Positions 1 to 8,992 are shown, numbered from the stretch's first letter. The stretch is 64,000 nucleotides of DNA from an uncultured Rheinheimera sp. (GCA_943913835.1 CALTZU010000003.1:1-64000), one strand, 5' to 3'. Made by a program: numbers and translations. Notes: generated from the sequence alone by a model not told the origin.

Positions 1-1
1 C

Positions 2-1096
2 GGTGAAGCCGACCAACTGCGCCGTGCTATGGCCAGCTGGAAAAAAACCGGTGAGTTGATCCAATTTAAACAAAAACTAATAGATGGCATGTTAAGCAGA
101 GGCTACCAGCAAGAATTTGCCGAACGTATTTACCAGCAAATTTGTGGTTTTGGTGAATATGGTTTTCCTGAATCACATTCCGCCAGTTTTGCCGTGCTGG
201 CTTATGTTTCGGCTTATTTAAAACGGTATTACCCTGTAGCTTTTTATGTCGCCTTACTCAACAGCCAGCCTATGGGCTTTTATGCGCCCAGCCAGCTGAT
301 CCAGGATGCAAGGCAGCATCAGGTTGAAGTACTGCCCATTTGTGTTAATCAATCAGAGTGGGATCATCTGATGGTTTCCGCCAGCAGCGGCTCTGGTTTT
401 GCGATCCGCCTTGGGCTTCGGCTAGTGAAAGGTTTAACGCAGCAAGGGGCTTTGATATTACTCAAGCACAGACCAAAGGAGGGTTATCTACAGCTGGCCG
501 CAGTGGCGCAGTCTGGTGTCAGCGATGGCGATTTAACCGCCCTGGCCAGTGCCAATGCCTTGCAACAGCTGTCTGGACAACGCTATCAGGCGCGCTGGCA
601 GTTGTTGGACCAACAGCATAAGTTGCCTTTACTGGCCGCCGAACCTTACCAGACTCAGTATCAGCTGCCTTTGCCTTCCGAACTGGCTGAAGTGGTGGAA
701 GATTATCAAAGTACAGGGCTGAGTCTGCGGACTCATCCGGTACAATTATTAAAACAGCAGGGCGTGCTGGGTAAATTTGCGCAGGCAGCTGAGCTTGCGG
801 CACTGAACCATAAGTCGGTGGTGACTGTAATAGGATTAGTCACAGCAAGGCAAAGCCCTGGCACGGCATCAGGTGTGACTTTTATCACGCTGGAAGATGG
901 CACAGGTTTTAGTAATTTGGTGGTCTGGTCGGCCACAGCTTCGGCACAGCGTCAGGCCTATTTAAAATCTAAGCTGATGAAGGTCAGCGGTATTCTGGAG
1001 AAAAAAGACGGGGTGATCCATATTATTGCCGGACGTTTAACCGACCTGACGCCCTTGTTAGGATCGCTCAAGTCCTACTCCAGAGAGTTTCACTAA
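2..1096 (+). CDS. dnaE2: Error-prone DNA polymerase DnaE2/ImuC, C-terminal part
   Basis: The reading frame is open from base 2, so this is the 3' third (about 364 codons) of a gene that begins left of the window. The segment has the signature of the C-family polymerase DnaE2: GEADQLRRAM and SWKKTG at its start, then GFPESHSASFA and a helix-hairpin-helix-rich tail. Near the end is an OB-fold-like stretch (TVIGLVTARQSPGTASG, then ITLEDGTGFSNLVVW) typical of the DnaE2 C-terminus. In the family this enzyme does translesion synthesis with ImuA/ImuB under SOS control; those partners should lie just upstream, out of view. The ATG at 29 is internal, not the start. Confidence 0.93.
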   Translation, partial: GEADQLRRAMASWKKTGELIQFKQKLIDGMLSRGYQQEFAERIYQQICGFGEYGFPESHSASFAVLAYVSAYLKRYYPVAFYVALLNSQPMGFYAPSQLIQDARQHQVEVLPICVNQSEWDHLMVSASSGSGFAIRLGLRLVKGLTQQGALILLKHRPKEGYLQLAAVAQSGVSDGDLTALASANALQQLSGQRYQARWQLLDQQHKLPLLAAEPYQTQYQLPLPSELAEVVEDYQSTGLSLRTHPVQLLKQQGVLGKFAQAAELAALNHKSVVTVIGLVTARQSPGTASGVTFITLEDGTGFSNLVVWSATASAQRQAYLKSKLMKVSGILEKKDGVIHIIAGRLTDLTPLLGSLKSYSREFH

Positions 1097-1097
1097 A

Positions 1098-1272
1098 CCC
1101 TTCATACTTGAAGCCGCAGCTTTGTTGACCGCGCTCCTCGCCCCAGTAATGTTGAAAATGTCTGCTTGGTATGACATGCGCATTCTCGCTTCAATCCAAT
1201 TGCACATAGGACTACTATGCTCCTGGGGTCTCGTTTGCTTGTCGCCTCGCTGCAACATCAATTATTTTGGGT
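1098..1272 (-). repeat. Dispersed intergenic palindromic repeat, copy A (with insert)
   Basis: Read on the minus strand this matches three other places in the window (6378, 59274, 63346). Shared blocks are a left arm with CAAAATAATT and GTTGCAGC, a central hairpin CATAG/CTATG followed by a TTGG or TGGGG block, and a right arm AACAAAGCTGC..TTCAAGTATGAAGGGT. Copy A carries about 50 extra bases (1146-1195) between hairpin and right arm, not seen in the other copies. It lies 2 bp after the dnaE2 stop. An open frame on the minus strand here is repeat sequence, not a gene. Confidence 0.8.
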
Positions 1273-1303
1273 TCTGACTAATTAACTTTGAAGGATAAAG
1301 ACG

Positions 1304-1702
1304 ATGTGGACACCTAAAAGTAATAAAAGAAATCGCCCCTACAGAGTGAAAAAAACCGGTATTAAAGATGAAAATATCGACCGACAAATTCTGGTGTTGC
1401 ATCAGGCAATAGCAAACAAATTACTGACCGAGCCTGCTTTGCTCGAACAGGTCAAAGCCAAACTGGAAGAGCGGCGCGACAACGGCCAGTTGGGTTATGG
1501 CGCTTATATGCATTGGGTTTCAGTATTAGAACTCTATCAGCAGCCTGAGCAATTCCGTCAAGGCATCACAGAAGACAGTCCCTATTTACGTAAGCTACGC
1601 CGCCGCACGCCTTTTGTCGGCATATTAACGGAGCAGGAACGGCAACAAGCTTTACTACAGAATGCCATTGCAGAACTGGACGGGATACCGGGTGATTTTT
1701 AG
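1304..1702 (+). CDS. Conserved-looking hypothetical protein, 132 aa
   Basis: I do not recognise this family. An AAGGAT ribosome site sits 8 bases before the ATG and codon use resembles the neighbours, so it is probably a real gene. The product is cytosolic and highly charged: a basic N-terminus (SNKRNRPYRVKKTG), a helical middle with paired acidic/basic residues (VKAKLEERRDNGQLGYGAYMHW), a basic RKLRRRTPFVG segment and a helical tail. No signal peptide, membrane segment or known catalytic motif is visible. The basic patches could suit nucleic-acid or ribosome contact, but that is only a guess. It precedes the channel gene by about 80 bp in the same direction. Confidence 0.6.
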   Translation: MWTPKSNKRNRPYRVKKTGIKDENIDRQILVLHQAIANKLLTEPALLEQVKAKLEERRDNGQLGYGAYMHWVSVLELYQQPEQFRQGITEDSPYLRKLRRRTPFVGILTEQERQQALLQNAIAELDGIPGDF

Positions 1703-1780
1703 CGGCAAGATCTGAAGAACACCTTGCCAAATCAGTTGCTTGCTCAGACAATCAGGCATAACTTCAACTCTTGGTGTGTT

Positions 1781-2581
1781 ATGCACGATCAAAGTTATCT
1801 TCATAAATTACGCTCCCGCTTAGCTCATCAGCTGGATCCTGTGCTTTATACAGGCAATGGCATGTCGCCACTAAATATCAGCATAGCGCTGGTGATACTG
1901 GCTGGTATTTTACTGGCTATTATTCAAACCGAACCCAACATACGCCAGGGTCATGAACACTGGTTTCGTTACACAGAACTGGCTTTGGGTTCTTTGTTTT
2001 TGCTGGAGTATATGGCCAGACTCTGGACCTGCATTGAAAATGACGCAGTTACCAGTCGCTGGAAACATGTGTTTTCTTTTTTTGCCCTAGCGGATTTATT
2101 GGCCATTCTGGTGGCCTTTTCACTGTATCTGGGCAATGGTGGCGTGATTTTACGCCTGGTGTTATTAATACGAGTGGTGCGGCTGGCACGACTGGGGCGT
2201 TTCTCTACAGCGCTGGAATGTATAGCTGAAGCAGTGCGCAGTCGCACTTATGAACTGCTGGTCAGTGGTATTTTTGGTGTGATTATTCTGCTGTTTGCCG
2301 CGACTTGTCTGTATTTAGTCGAAGGAGATATTCAACCTGAAGCTTTTGGCTCTATCCCCCGCGCCAGCTGGTGGGCAGTCGCCACCTTAACCACTGTGGG
2401 CTATGGCGATGTCTACCCTGTTACTGTACTTGGCCGCATTCTGGCTGGTATTACTGCCGTGACAGGAATTTGCATGATCGCAGTGCCAACAGGCATTCTG
2501 GCTTCAGCCTTTAGCGATGCCATTAAAGAAGCCAAAGAAAAACATCGCCGTTTGCCTAAGGTACTGGAAAAAGATCTTTAA
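1781..2581 (+). CDS. Voltage-gated potassium channel (Kv/Kch type)
   Basis: The product is a six-transmembrane K+ channel subunit, about 266 aa, expected to form tetramers in the inner membrane. The selectivity filter TTVGYGD stands between the last two membrane helices, preceded by a pore helix (RASWWAVATL). An S4-type voltage sensor is visible as regularly spaced arginines (LLIRVVRLARLGRF). The C-terminus is a short charged tail without RCK/TrkA-N domain, so gating by ligand is not suggested. I chose the ATG at 1781; a TTG at 1724 would add 19 residues with no better ribosome site. Length and layout resemble KvAP-like bacterial channels. Confidence 0.9.
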   Translation: MHDQSYLHKLRSRLAHQLDPVLYTGNGMSPLNISIALVILAGILLAIIQTEPNIRQGHEHWFRYTELALGSLFLLEYMARLWTCIENDAVTSRWKHVFSFFALADLLAILVAFSLYLGNGGVILRLVLLIRVVRLARLGRFSTALECIAEAVRSRTYELLVSGIFGVIILLFAATCLYLVEGDIQPEAFGSIPRASWWAVATLTTVGYGDVYPVTVLGRILAGITAVTGICMIAVPTGILASAFSDAIKEAKEKHRRLPKVLEKDL

Positions 2582-2595
2582 CCAGAGGTCGCGTG

Positions 2596-3189
2596 TTATT
2601 TTTGCAAATGCACTAACAGTTCCAACAAATCATCCACTACCAGGTCGGCCTGCTCTGCGTAAATATGATTATCCCCATAGCAGTATAGGCAGCAGTAAGC
2701 CCCGGCGTTACGGGCCGTCTGGATATCAAACAGATAGTCCCCTACGTAAAGCATCTCATCAGGCGCCACCCCCAAACGTTCAGCAATCAGCCATAAGCCT
2801 TCAGGCTGAGGTTTAGCCGGAGCATCGTCTCGGGTCAGTACTAACTTAATAGGGATATGAAGCGCCTGCATGCAAATTTCTGTGGCCTGACGCATATTGC
2901 GGGTCAAAATAGCCATAGGCATTTGACGGCTGTGAAGTTGCTGTAACAACAGATCAGCATTGGGCATCCAGCTGGCTTTGCGGGCGCCTTCGAGCTCGAA
3001 GTCGACAATAATCTGCGCCGCTTGCTGCTTTTCAATAGCACAGCTTAAGCTGGCTAAATGCTCCAGGATCAGTGTCTGCTCAGGCCAGCCCAAACGACGA
3101 CGCAGCTCAGTAAAATCAAGCTGCGAATCGACTAAAGTGCCGTCTAAATCAAAGACAACAGCTTTAATTTTTTGCAGAAAATCAGCCAT
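2596..3189 (-). CDS. HAD-superfamily hydrolase, phosphoglycolate phosphatase-like
   Basis: The product is a cytosolic HAD phosphatase of about 197 aa. Motif I is FDLDGTLVD (nucleophile and acid/base Asp), motif II is ILTRN, and motif III/IV is a Lys in DDAPAKPQPEG followed by GDYLFD. The cap is a small helical insertion after motif I, as in subclass I phosphoglycolate-phosphatase-like enzymes. The start at 3189 (ATGGCTGA) overlaps the stop of the upstream symporter by 8 bases, so translation is likely coupled; a longer frame to 3249 lies wholly inside the symporter and is less likely. The physiological substrate cannot be told from sequence. Confidence 0.85.
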   Translation of the reverse strand: MADFLQKIKAVVFDLDGTLVDSQLDFTELRRRLGWPEQTLILEHLASLSCAIEKQQAAQIIVDFELEGARKASWMPNADLLLQQLHSRQMPMAILTRNMRQATEICMQALHIPIKLVLTRDDAPAKPQPEGLWLIAERLGVAPDEMLYVGDYLFDIQTARNAGAYCCLYCYGDNHIYAEQADLVVDDLLELLVHLQK

Positions 3190-4654
3190 GCTCCGGGCCT
3201 GTATGGGCCATTTCCCCTTTGTGTAATTTGTCATGGACCGAGTGATCATGTTCGAGGTACTGCGGTATCAAAGAACCCAGTAACATACCAGCAATACTGG
3301 CCAGTAAGCCGGCAAACTGGGCTGGTACATAAGGGTCTTCTGGCCCAAAAAAGATAATACCCAGCCAGGTGCTGACACCAAAAGCTATCGCCATTAAGGC
3401 GCCCTGATTAGTGGCTTTGCGCCAATAAACACCAAAAGCGAGCGGCACAAAAGCGGCCACCAAAGTCACCTGATAGGCATCTTCCACCATACCAAAAATG
3501 GTGGATTCGCTATTGAGCGCATAAGTTAAGGTACAGCCAGCGAAAACTAAGGTTACAGCCTGCATTAAGCGCAGCAGTTGTTTATCTTGCATAGGTGGCA
3601 ATAAGGGTTTGAGGATGTTCTCGGCAAAAGACACCGAAGGCGCCAGCAAAGTTGCAGAAGCACAACCTTTGATAGCCGATAACAAAGCACCAAAGAAAAT
3701 CACCTGCGCTATCAGTGGCATATGCTGTAATACCAGCTGCGGCAATATCAGCTGAGAGTCTGAGGCCATCAGATTTTTCACCATATCAGGTGCCACTATA
3801 GTAGCGGCGTAACCGATAAAAAGCGGGATAAAAGCAAACAGGAAATACAAAGAGCCGCCGAGGATAGAACCCCAGACAGCAATTTTTTCCGATTTAGCTG
3901 ACTGCACCCGCTGAAACACATCCTGCTGTGGCATAGAACCTAACATCATGGTACAAGCCGCTGCCATAAAAGCGATGATGGCCTTTAAATCAGCTTCTGG
4001 CCAAAATTCCAGTTTGCCGGCAGCCGCCGCATGCTCCACCACCACAGAAACGCCACCTACCATTTCTGATACTTCGCCGCCTATATACAAGAGTCCCAGC
4101 ACTATGACTATCATTTGCACCAAATCGGTGATAGCCACAGCCCACATACCGCCAAACAAGGTGTAAATCAGAATACTGCCAGCGCCAATCCACATACCGG
4201 TAGTCATGCTGATGGCGCCGTCCGATACCACATTAAACACCAGACCTAAAGCCGTTAACTGAGCACCAACCCAACCTAAATAAGACAACACTATGGCTAA
4301 AGTGGTCAGCACTTCAACAGAACGACCGTAACGTCTTTTGTAAAAATCGCCTATGGTCAGCAATTTCATCCGGTACAAAGGCGCAGCAAAAAATACTCCG
4401 ACTAAAATTAAACAGAGTGCAGCACCAAAAGGATCAGCCACTATGTCACGTAAATTACCGTCGATAAAAGTAGCGGGAATACCCAGCACGGCTTCACTGC
4501 CAAACCAGGTGGCAAAAACGGTAGCCGTGACCATATAAAAAGGCAGATGCCGGCCCGCAACCGCAAAATCGCGGGTGTTTTTGACCCGTAGCGCAGCCCA
4601 TAATCCCAGAGCTACAGAAAACACCCAATAACAAATCACTAAGGTTAATAACAT
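3182..4654 (-). CDS. Sodium:solute symporter (SSS/SLC5 family)
   Basis: A 490-residue inner-membrane protein with roughly 13 hydrophobic segments and the SSS pattern: FAVAGRHLPFYMVTATVFATWFG near the N-terminus, where the first unwound helix carries substrate and Na+ ligands, then GFxKRRYGR-type and GMWAVAITDLVQ segments. These are diagnostic for Na+-coupled symporters of the PutP/PanF type. The substrate is not evident. It is cotranscribed with the HAD phosphatase, which starts inside its last codons. A LysR gene lies upstream in the same orientation about 130 bp away; regulation by it is possible but not shown. Confidence 0.9.
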   Translation of the reverse strand: MLLTLVICYWVFSVALGLWAALRVKNTRDFAVAGRHLPFYMVTATVFATWFGSEAVLGIPATFIDGNLRDIVADPFGAALCLILVGVFFAAPLYRMKLLTIGDFYKRRYGRSVEVLTTLAIVLSYLGWVGAQLTALGLVFNVVSDGAISMTTGMWIGAGSILIYTLFGGMWAVAITDLVQMIVIVLGLLYIGGEVSEMVGGVSVVVEHAAAAGKLEFWPEADLKAIIAFMAAACTMMLGSMPQQDVFQRVQSAKSEKIAVWGSILGGSLYFLFAFIPLFIGYAATIVAPDMVKNLMASDSQLILPQLVLQHMPLIAQVIFFGALLSAIKGCASATLLAPSVSFAENILKPLLPPMQDKQLLRLMQAVTLVFAGCTLTYALNSESTIFGMVEDAYQVTLVAAFVPLAFGVYWRKATNQGALMAIAFGVSTWLGIIFFGPEDPYVPAQFAGLLASIAGMLLGSLIPQYLEHDHSVHDKLHKGEMAHTGPEHG

Positions 4655-4785
4655 AAGCGCAAAACCTGTTTAGCCTGCTAAAAAAGCGGCACCAAAATTG
4701 GCGCTACTTTACCCAATCAATCTATTGAAATACAGCAAAAATCTGCGGTTTTGGCTGAAGTTTTTTCACCTTTTTTATACAGGCT

Positions 4786-5694
4786 CTAGCACCAGACCTG
4801 GCCCCAGGGATACTGACTCAAAGCCTGACTAAACCATTGCAGTGCCTTTCCCTGACCTTGTTTTTGCCAAGCCAGATACAACATGGCTTTATCCCGGGGA
4901 ATACTGGTTTTTTTTGCAATTAACAGACCTCTGGCCAGCTCATCCTGGATCAAATGTTTTGGTAAAAAACCTACCCCAAGACCCTGCACCTGTGCAGCAA
5001 TTTTTGCCTGCATCGAACTCACCCGAAGCACCCGACGGGTACTGAATAAACCACTGCTACGTTTAGGTGCGTCCAATGCAGAGTCTGACACCACTATAGC
5101 GGTTTCCTGTTCTACGTCAGTTAAATCGATTTGTCTGTTGATATTGGCCAGTTCATGCAAAGGTGATAAGGCAAACACAAACTCTACTTCACCTATAGGC
5201 ACCAACTCGTACTTACCTTTAGGCATATCGGCCGAAACTCCGACAGCTATTTGGGCACGCCCTGTCTCCAGCGCCTCCCAGCCACCACCCAAGACTTCTT
5301 CACGCATGCTCACCTCGGTCATTTTACCAAGGCTCATAAACTCATTAATTAAACTCAGCACTGGCGGGTAAGGCACTATGCTGTCTTTGGCAATCACAAA
5401 CTGAGTTTCCCAGCCAGTATCGACTTGTTTAATCGCATCCTGTAACCGGCTCGCCGCCTGCAGTAATTCCCGGCCCTGCTGCAACAACAACTGACCCGCA
5501 GGGGTCAGCTGTGCTTTTTGTTTAGAACGGTCGAACAACTGCACATCCAGATCGCTCTCCAGTTTAGCTATGGTGTAGCTCAGGGCTGAAGGTACTTTGT
5601 ACAAATGTTCAGCCGCTGCAGCAAAACTGCCTTTGCGGTCGATAGCGTCCATAGCGCGTAAAGCGTCCAGCGTCAAAATAGGGTGATTGGCCAT
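4786..5694 (-). CDS. yhaJ: LysR-family regulator, YhaJ-like
   Basis: A 302-aa LysR regulator with an N-terminal winged helix-turn-helix (LDALRAMDAIDRKGSFAAAA, then VPSALSYTIAKLE and LFDRS) and a C-terminal periplasmic-binding-like effector domain. The HTH segment is strikingly close to E. coli YhaJ as I remember it (AMDAIDRKGSF, VPSALSYT). YhaJ activates yqjF, a DoxX-type gene, in response to hydroxylated aromatic/quinone-like compounds. Here the gene diverges from a doxX gene followed by a pirin, matching that logic. Ribosome site AAGGATTTT precedes the ATG. The orthology to YhaJ is an inference from sequence memory and context. Confidence 0.85.
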   Translation of the reverse strand: MANHPILTLDALRAMDAIDRKGSFAAAAEHLYKVPSALSYTIAKLESDLDVQLFDRSKQKAQLTPAGQLLLQQGRELLQAASRLQDAIKQVDTGWETQFVIAKDSIVPYPPVLSLINEFMSLGKMTEVSMREEVLGGGWEALETGRAQIAVGVSADMPKGKYELVPIGEVEFVFALSPLHELANINRQIDLTDVEQETAIVVSDSALDAPKRSSGLFSTRRVLRVSSMQAKIAAQVQGLGVGFLPKHLIQDELARGLLIAKKTSIPRDKAMLYLAWQKQGQGKALQWFSQALSQYPWGQVWC

Positions 5695-5874
5695 AAAATC
5701 CTTCGTCTTAGTACGCAGAGCTACATTAATTCAAATATTTTGAACACAGAACTCAGTTTATTCCGCTTTTTTAAAAATGCAAGCCGTTCTAAAGTACACA
5801 CATCGGAACTGACAAGCGGTTTAAAGCAGTCTGACAACCCTAATTAATGGTCAATTTATTTAAAGGTGAATAGT

Positions 5875-6321
5875 ATGAACAAAGCAACTTTACAGAAAAT
5901 TTTTGGTACTAACGCAGGTTTTGGCGCTTTAGCTTTACGAGTACCGGTAGGTATTATTTTTGCTGCACACGGTGCTCAAAAATTATTTGGCTGGTTTGGT
6001 GGCTACGGCTTAGAAGGCACAGGCGGCTGGATGGAGAGCGTTGGTATAGCCCCAGGCATACTGATGGCGTTTTTAGCTGGCGCGGCTGAATTTTTTGGTG
6101 GTCTGGCTCTGGTGTTTGGTGTTCTGACACGCCCGGCAGCAGTGACATTAATCATCGCCATGTTAGTGGCTATTTTTAAAGTGCACTTCGCCAACGGCCT
6201 GTTTATGAGCAACAACGGTTATGAGTTTGGCTTGGCTCTGTTAGCTGCCAGTGTATCTCTGTTATTCAGCGGTGCTGGTAAGGCATCAATAGACGCCATT
6301 ATCGCGAAAAAACTGAGCTAA
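5875..6321 (+). CDS. DoxX-family inner-membrane protein
   Basis: A 148-aa protein with four hydrophobic helices and DoxX hallmarks: LRVPVGIIFAAHGAQKLFGWFGG in helix 1, a GWMES segment, AGAAEFFGGLALVFG, and a GYEFGLALLAAS tail. DoxX/YqjF proteins sit in the inner membrane and are linked to thiol/quinone stress, with biochemistry largely open. The ATG at 5875 has an AAAGGTGA ribosome site 5 bases upstream; an in-frame GTG at 5866 lies inside that site. It diverges from the YhaJ-like gene and is followed by a hairpin and a repeat before the pirin gene, so the two may be separately transcribed. Confidence 0.92.
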   Translation: MNKATLQKIFGTNAGFGALALRVPVGIIFAAHGAQKLFGWFGGYGLEGTGGWMESVGIAPGILMAFLAGAAEFFGGLALVFGVLTRPAAVTLIIAMLVAIFKVHFANGLFMSNNGYEFGLALLAASVSLLFSGAGKASIDAIIAKKLS

Positions 6322-6334
6322 AAAACCATTCAAA

Positions 6335-6363
6335 CAGACTTTCTCTGCAACAGAGAGAGTCTG
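6335..6363. terminator. 13-bp hairpin after doxX
   Basis: CAGACTTTCTCTG and CAGAGAGAGTCTG pair over a CAA loop with a single G-T wobble. No U-tract follows on the plus strand (CCAAAGCC), but an A-rich run precedes it, so it would fit a minus-strand terminator better. As a doxX terminator it is non-canonical; it may act as an mRNA 3'-end stabiliser. Confidence 0.5.
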
Positions 6364-6377
6364 CCAAAGCCTTGCTG

Positions 6378-6499
6378 ATATCCAAAGTAATTGTACAGCA
6401 TGGCGACAAATGCATGAGTCCCCATGAACACAGACTACTATGTGATTGGGGCGAATAAGCGCAGACAACAAAGCTGCGGCTTCAAGTATGAGGTATATC
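6378..6499 (+). repeat. Dispersed intergenic palindromic repeat, copy B
   Basis: Plus-strand copy of the family also seen at 1098, 59274 and 63346. It begins ATATCCAAAGTAATT, carries AGCATGGCGACAA, a hairpin region ending in CTATGTGATTGGGGCGA, and ends AACAAAGCTGCGGC-TTCAAGTATGAGGTATATC. The termini form a short inverted repeat (TATCC / GGTATA). It abuts the pirin start codon, and its last bases (GAGG) serve as that gene's ribosome site. Confidence 0.85.
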
Positions 6500-7192
6500 A
6501 TGATTGAACTAAGACGCTCTGCCGACCGTGGCACTGCCGCTTTCGGCTGGTTAAAAAGCAAGCACAGCTTCTCTTTTGGCCGCTATTACGACCCGGCTCA
6601 TATGGGATTCTCAGCACTGCGGGTGATCAACGACGACGAAGTAGACGCTGCGGCGGGCTTTGATACACACGGTCATCAGGACATGGAAATCATCAGCTAT
6701 GTGCTGGAAGGCCAAATTGCTCACAGAGATTCAGCCGGTAATGTGAAAACTCTGCCAGCGGGCGAATTTCAATTGATGAGTGCGGGCAGAGGCATTTATC
6801 ACAGCGAATTTAACGCCAGTGATAAAGACAAACTAAAGTTTCTGCAGATTTGGATCCAGCCAAATCAATTTGGTGGTGCTCCGGGTTATCAGCAAAAAGA
6901 TTTTAAAGCTGAGCCAGGTTTAACTTTAGTGATTTCACCTGACGGCCGTGACGGTAGCCTGCAAATCAAACAGGACGCCTGTTTATCACAGCTGTTGTTA
7001 AGTGAACATGATGTGATTCAGTTGCCTGTGACCGCAAAACGTCACTACTACCTGCATCTGATAGACGGAGAGCTGGAACTCAATGGCACCACAATGCAAG
7101 CAGGGGATGGCGCAAAGATCAGTAAACAAACTGAATTAGCAGCCTTAGCTACTTCGGGTCCGGTCAAAGCCTTGTGGTTTGATTTGCCATAA
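6500..7192 (+). CDS. yhhW: Pirin-family bicupin, YhhW-like (quercetinase-type)
   Basis: A 230-aa cytosolic protein with two cupin folds. The segments MGFSALRVINDDEV, DTHGHQDMEIISYVLEG and LMSAGRGIYHSE match YhhW-type pirins. His57, His59, His101 and Glu103 (positions approximate) are the expected metal ligands. E. coli YhhW has quercetin 2,3-dioxygenase activity in vitro; the native substrate is unsure. The ATG at 6500 is chosen because homology begins there and GAGG precedes it by 7 bases; an upstream in-frame ATG at 6446 only reads through the repeat. Its neighbours (YhaJ-like regulator, DoxX) suggest a role in aromatic or quinone stress. Confidence 0.9.
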   Translation: MIELRRSADRGTAAFGWLKSKHSFSFGRYYDPAHMGFSALRVINDDEVDAAAGFDTHGHQDMEIISYVLEGQIAHRDSAGNVKTLPAGEFQLMSAGRGIYHSEFNASDKDKLKFLQIWIQPNQFGGAPGYQQKDFKAEPGLTLVISPDGRDGSLQIKQDACLSQLLLSEHDVIQLPVTAKRHYYLHLIDGELELNGTTMQAGDGAKISKQTELAALATSGPVKALWFDLP

Positions 7193-7199
7193 TATCAAA

Positions 7200-7230
7200 G
7201 GGAGCCGCCTTGCAGCTCCCTTCACATTTT
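7200..7230 (+). terminator. Terminator-like hairpin between pirin and chemoreceptor genes
   Basis: GGGAGC and GCTCCC enclose a 9-base loop and are followed by TTCACATTTT. It lies between two convergent genes, 8 bp after the pirin stop. The short stem and interrupted T-run make it a moderate terminator. Confidence 0.55.
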
Positions 7231-7240
7231 GCTTCGCCAA

Positions 7241-8992
7241 TTAGGCTCTTTTGTTGAGTTTGTTTAAGGTTTCAGACAAGCTATTCAATAATGCCTGATT
7301 CCGTCCTACGACAGTGTTGATTTCACTGGCCGAAGCGCTGGCTTTAGAAGCCAGATGCCGCACTTCATCAGCGACAACAGAAAAACCACGACCTGCTTCC
7401 CCTGCCCGCGCTGCTTCAATGGCCGCATTAAGTGCCAGTAAGTTGGTTTGATCAGCGATAGAATTAATCGAAGACACCATGTTATTGATGCTTTGGCCAG
7501 AATTGACCAATTCAGACATCACTGAATCACTGGTTTGCACGACCTGTAAACGTTCAGATATATCAGCGCCAAACATAATAATTTTTTGCAGTTGGCCATA
7601 GGTGTCTCTGACTGCACAAAAAGTTGCCGCTATACCAAGTTGCCGTCCATAACACTGAATATGTATATCTACCGCTATACTTTGTCCGGCCAATACTTTA
7701 GCAACCTGTTCCTGAGTTAAAAAACTGCGCCAGTCCGCTACAACTTTACTGAATTGTTCACTATTCAATTTAAATTGGCGTTGCGGATAATCGTTAATAT
7801 CCTTTAATCGCCCCTCTTTATCCCATTCCAGCATTAAATTCGACTGACCTATGGCCTGAAAACGGGTTTGATACTCCAAAGCCGACGATTTGACTTTGCT
7901 AATATCCGCTAGAATAGCAATAAAATGACTGTGTTGACCTTTTTCGTCATAAACCGGATTGCTAGTCACAGAGATCCATAACGACGAACCGTCTTTACGG
8001 TGGATCTCGATTTCATCATAAAAGGCACGGGGAACGCTCAGTTCTGCTTCTATCCGTTCTTTAGTTACAAGATCAGTTTTAGGCCCGACCAAAAACTCCC
8101 TTGCTACATGACCTAAGACTTCATTCGCCGCATAACCTGTCATCTGACTAAAGCCTTTGTTCACGTACTGAATAATGCGGTCTGAATTAGAAATCATCAC
8201 AGCGTTGTCCGTTTCATTGGCAACCATGGAAAGTAGATGGAACTCTTTTTTCTGCGCAACTCCATGGGTGATATCACTGGCAAACTTAACTATTTTCAGA
8301 ACTTTACCATCAGGATCTTTGATCGGGTTGTAAGTGGCATGGATCCATATTTCATTACCACTTTTAGTCAGTCTTTTATACTCAGCAGTCTGATAGTGCC
8401 CCTCTTTTAACCGACGCCAAAATTCAGCATAACTGCCCGAGGTCGCCTCTTTTGGATCTACAAAAATCCTGTGATGTTGGCCAGTGATTTCTTTTAGGCT
8501 ATACCCCATTAAATTCAGGAAATTAGCATTCGCAAACAGTATTGTTCCATCGACATCAAACTCAATCACTGCCTGAGCCCTGTGAATGGCCTGCAACTGA
8601 GATGCAAAATCTGCCTGCTTTAAAACCTGCTCAGTGATATCTGAAGAGAATTTGATCACTTTTGACACTTTGCCATTTTTCAAAATAGGAGTGTAAGAGG
8701 CCTGGATCCAGACTGCTTTACCGCTTTTAGTAATACGTTTAAATTCTGCGGTATGAGGTTTTCCTGCACGCAAATCAGCCCAAAACTGTTGATAAGCTTC
8801 TGATTTGGCGGTACCAGTTTCTAAAAAAATACTGTGATGTTTGCCTTGTACTTCCTGTAACTGGTAGCCCATCAGTCGCAAAAAGTTTTCGTTGGCATGC
8901 TCAATCTGTCCATCCAGCGAAAACTGGATCACAGCCTGAGTAGCATTAATGGCATTGACTATATTGTCGGAATTCGAACTTAGGCTAAACAT
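7241..8992 (-). CDS. Soluble chemoreceptor with PAS repeats and short MCP domain
   Basis: About 583 aa with no transmembrane segment. Two near-identical PAS modules open the protein ([16 protein letters not shown] and [16 protein letters not shown], each closed by KFSSDIT/KFASDIT), a third PAS follows ([25 protein letters not shown]), then a weaker fourth. The end carries the MCP hairpin tip [21 protein letters not shown] with [15 protein letters not shown]. The signalling domain is unusually short, ending only about 45 residues after the tip, so no full methylation helices are present. It would sense cytosolic redox or small ligands and signal to CheA/CheW. The ATG at 8992 follows GGGAG; a GTG lies two codons earlier. 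Confidence 0.88.
   Translation of the reverse strand: MFSLSSNSDNIVNAINATQAVIQFSLDGQIEHANENFLRLMGYQLQEVQGKHHSIFLETGTAKSEAYQQFWADLRAGKPHTAEFKRITKSGKAVWIQASYTPILKNGKVSKVIKFSSDITEQVLKQADFASQLQAIHRAQAVIEFDVDGTILFANANFLNLMGYSLKEITGQHHRIFVDPKEATSGSYAEFWRRLKEGHYQTAEYKRLTKSGNEIWIHATYNPIKDPDGKVLKIVKFASDITHGVAQKKEFHLLSMVANETDNAVMISNSDRIIQYVNKGFSQMTGYAANEVLGHVAREFLVGPKTDLVTKERIEAELSVPRAFYDEIEIHRKDGSSLWISVTSNPVYDEKGQHSHFIAILADISKVKSSALEYQTRFQAIGQSNLMLEWDKEGRLKDINDYPQRQFKLNSEQFSKVVADWRSFLTQEQVAKVLAGQSIAVDIHIQCYGRQLGIAATFCAVRDTYGQLQKIIMFGADISERLQVVQTSDSVMSELVNSGQSINNMVSSINSIADQTNLLALNAAIEAARAGEAGRGFSVVADEVRHLASKASASASEINTVVGRNQALLNSLSETLNKLNKRA

Noticed and set aside
1058..1261. 67-codon minus-strand frame after dnaE2
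   Set aside because: It reads through dispersed repeat copy A; the same peptide pieces (NKAAASSM, HSS-CxW) recur in other copies in non-genic places.
5831..5859. CTGACA-N17-ATTTAT promoter for doxX
   Set aside because: The transcript would start inside the ribosome site, leaving no leader.
6446..6499. N-terminal extension of the pirin gene from ATG 6446
   Set aside because: The extra 18 codons are repeat sequence and homology begins at the ATG at 6500.
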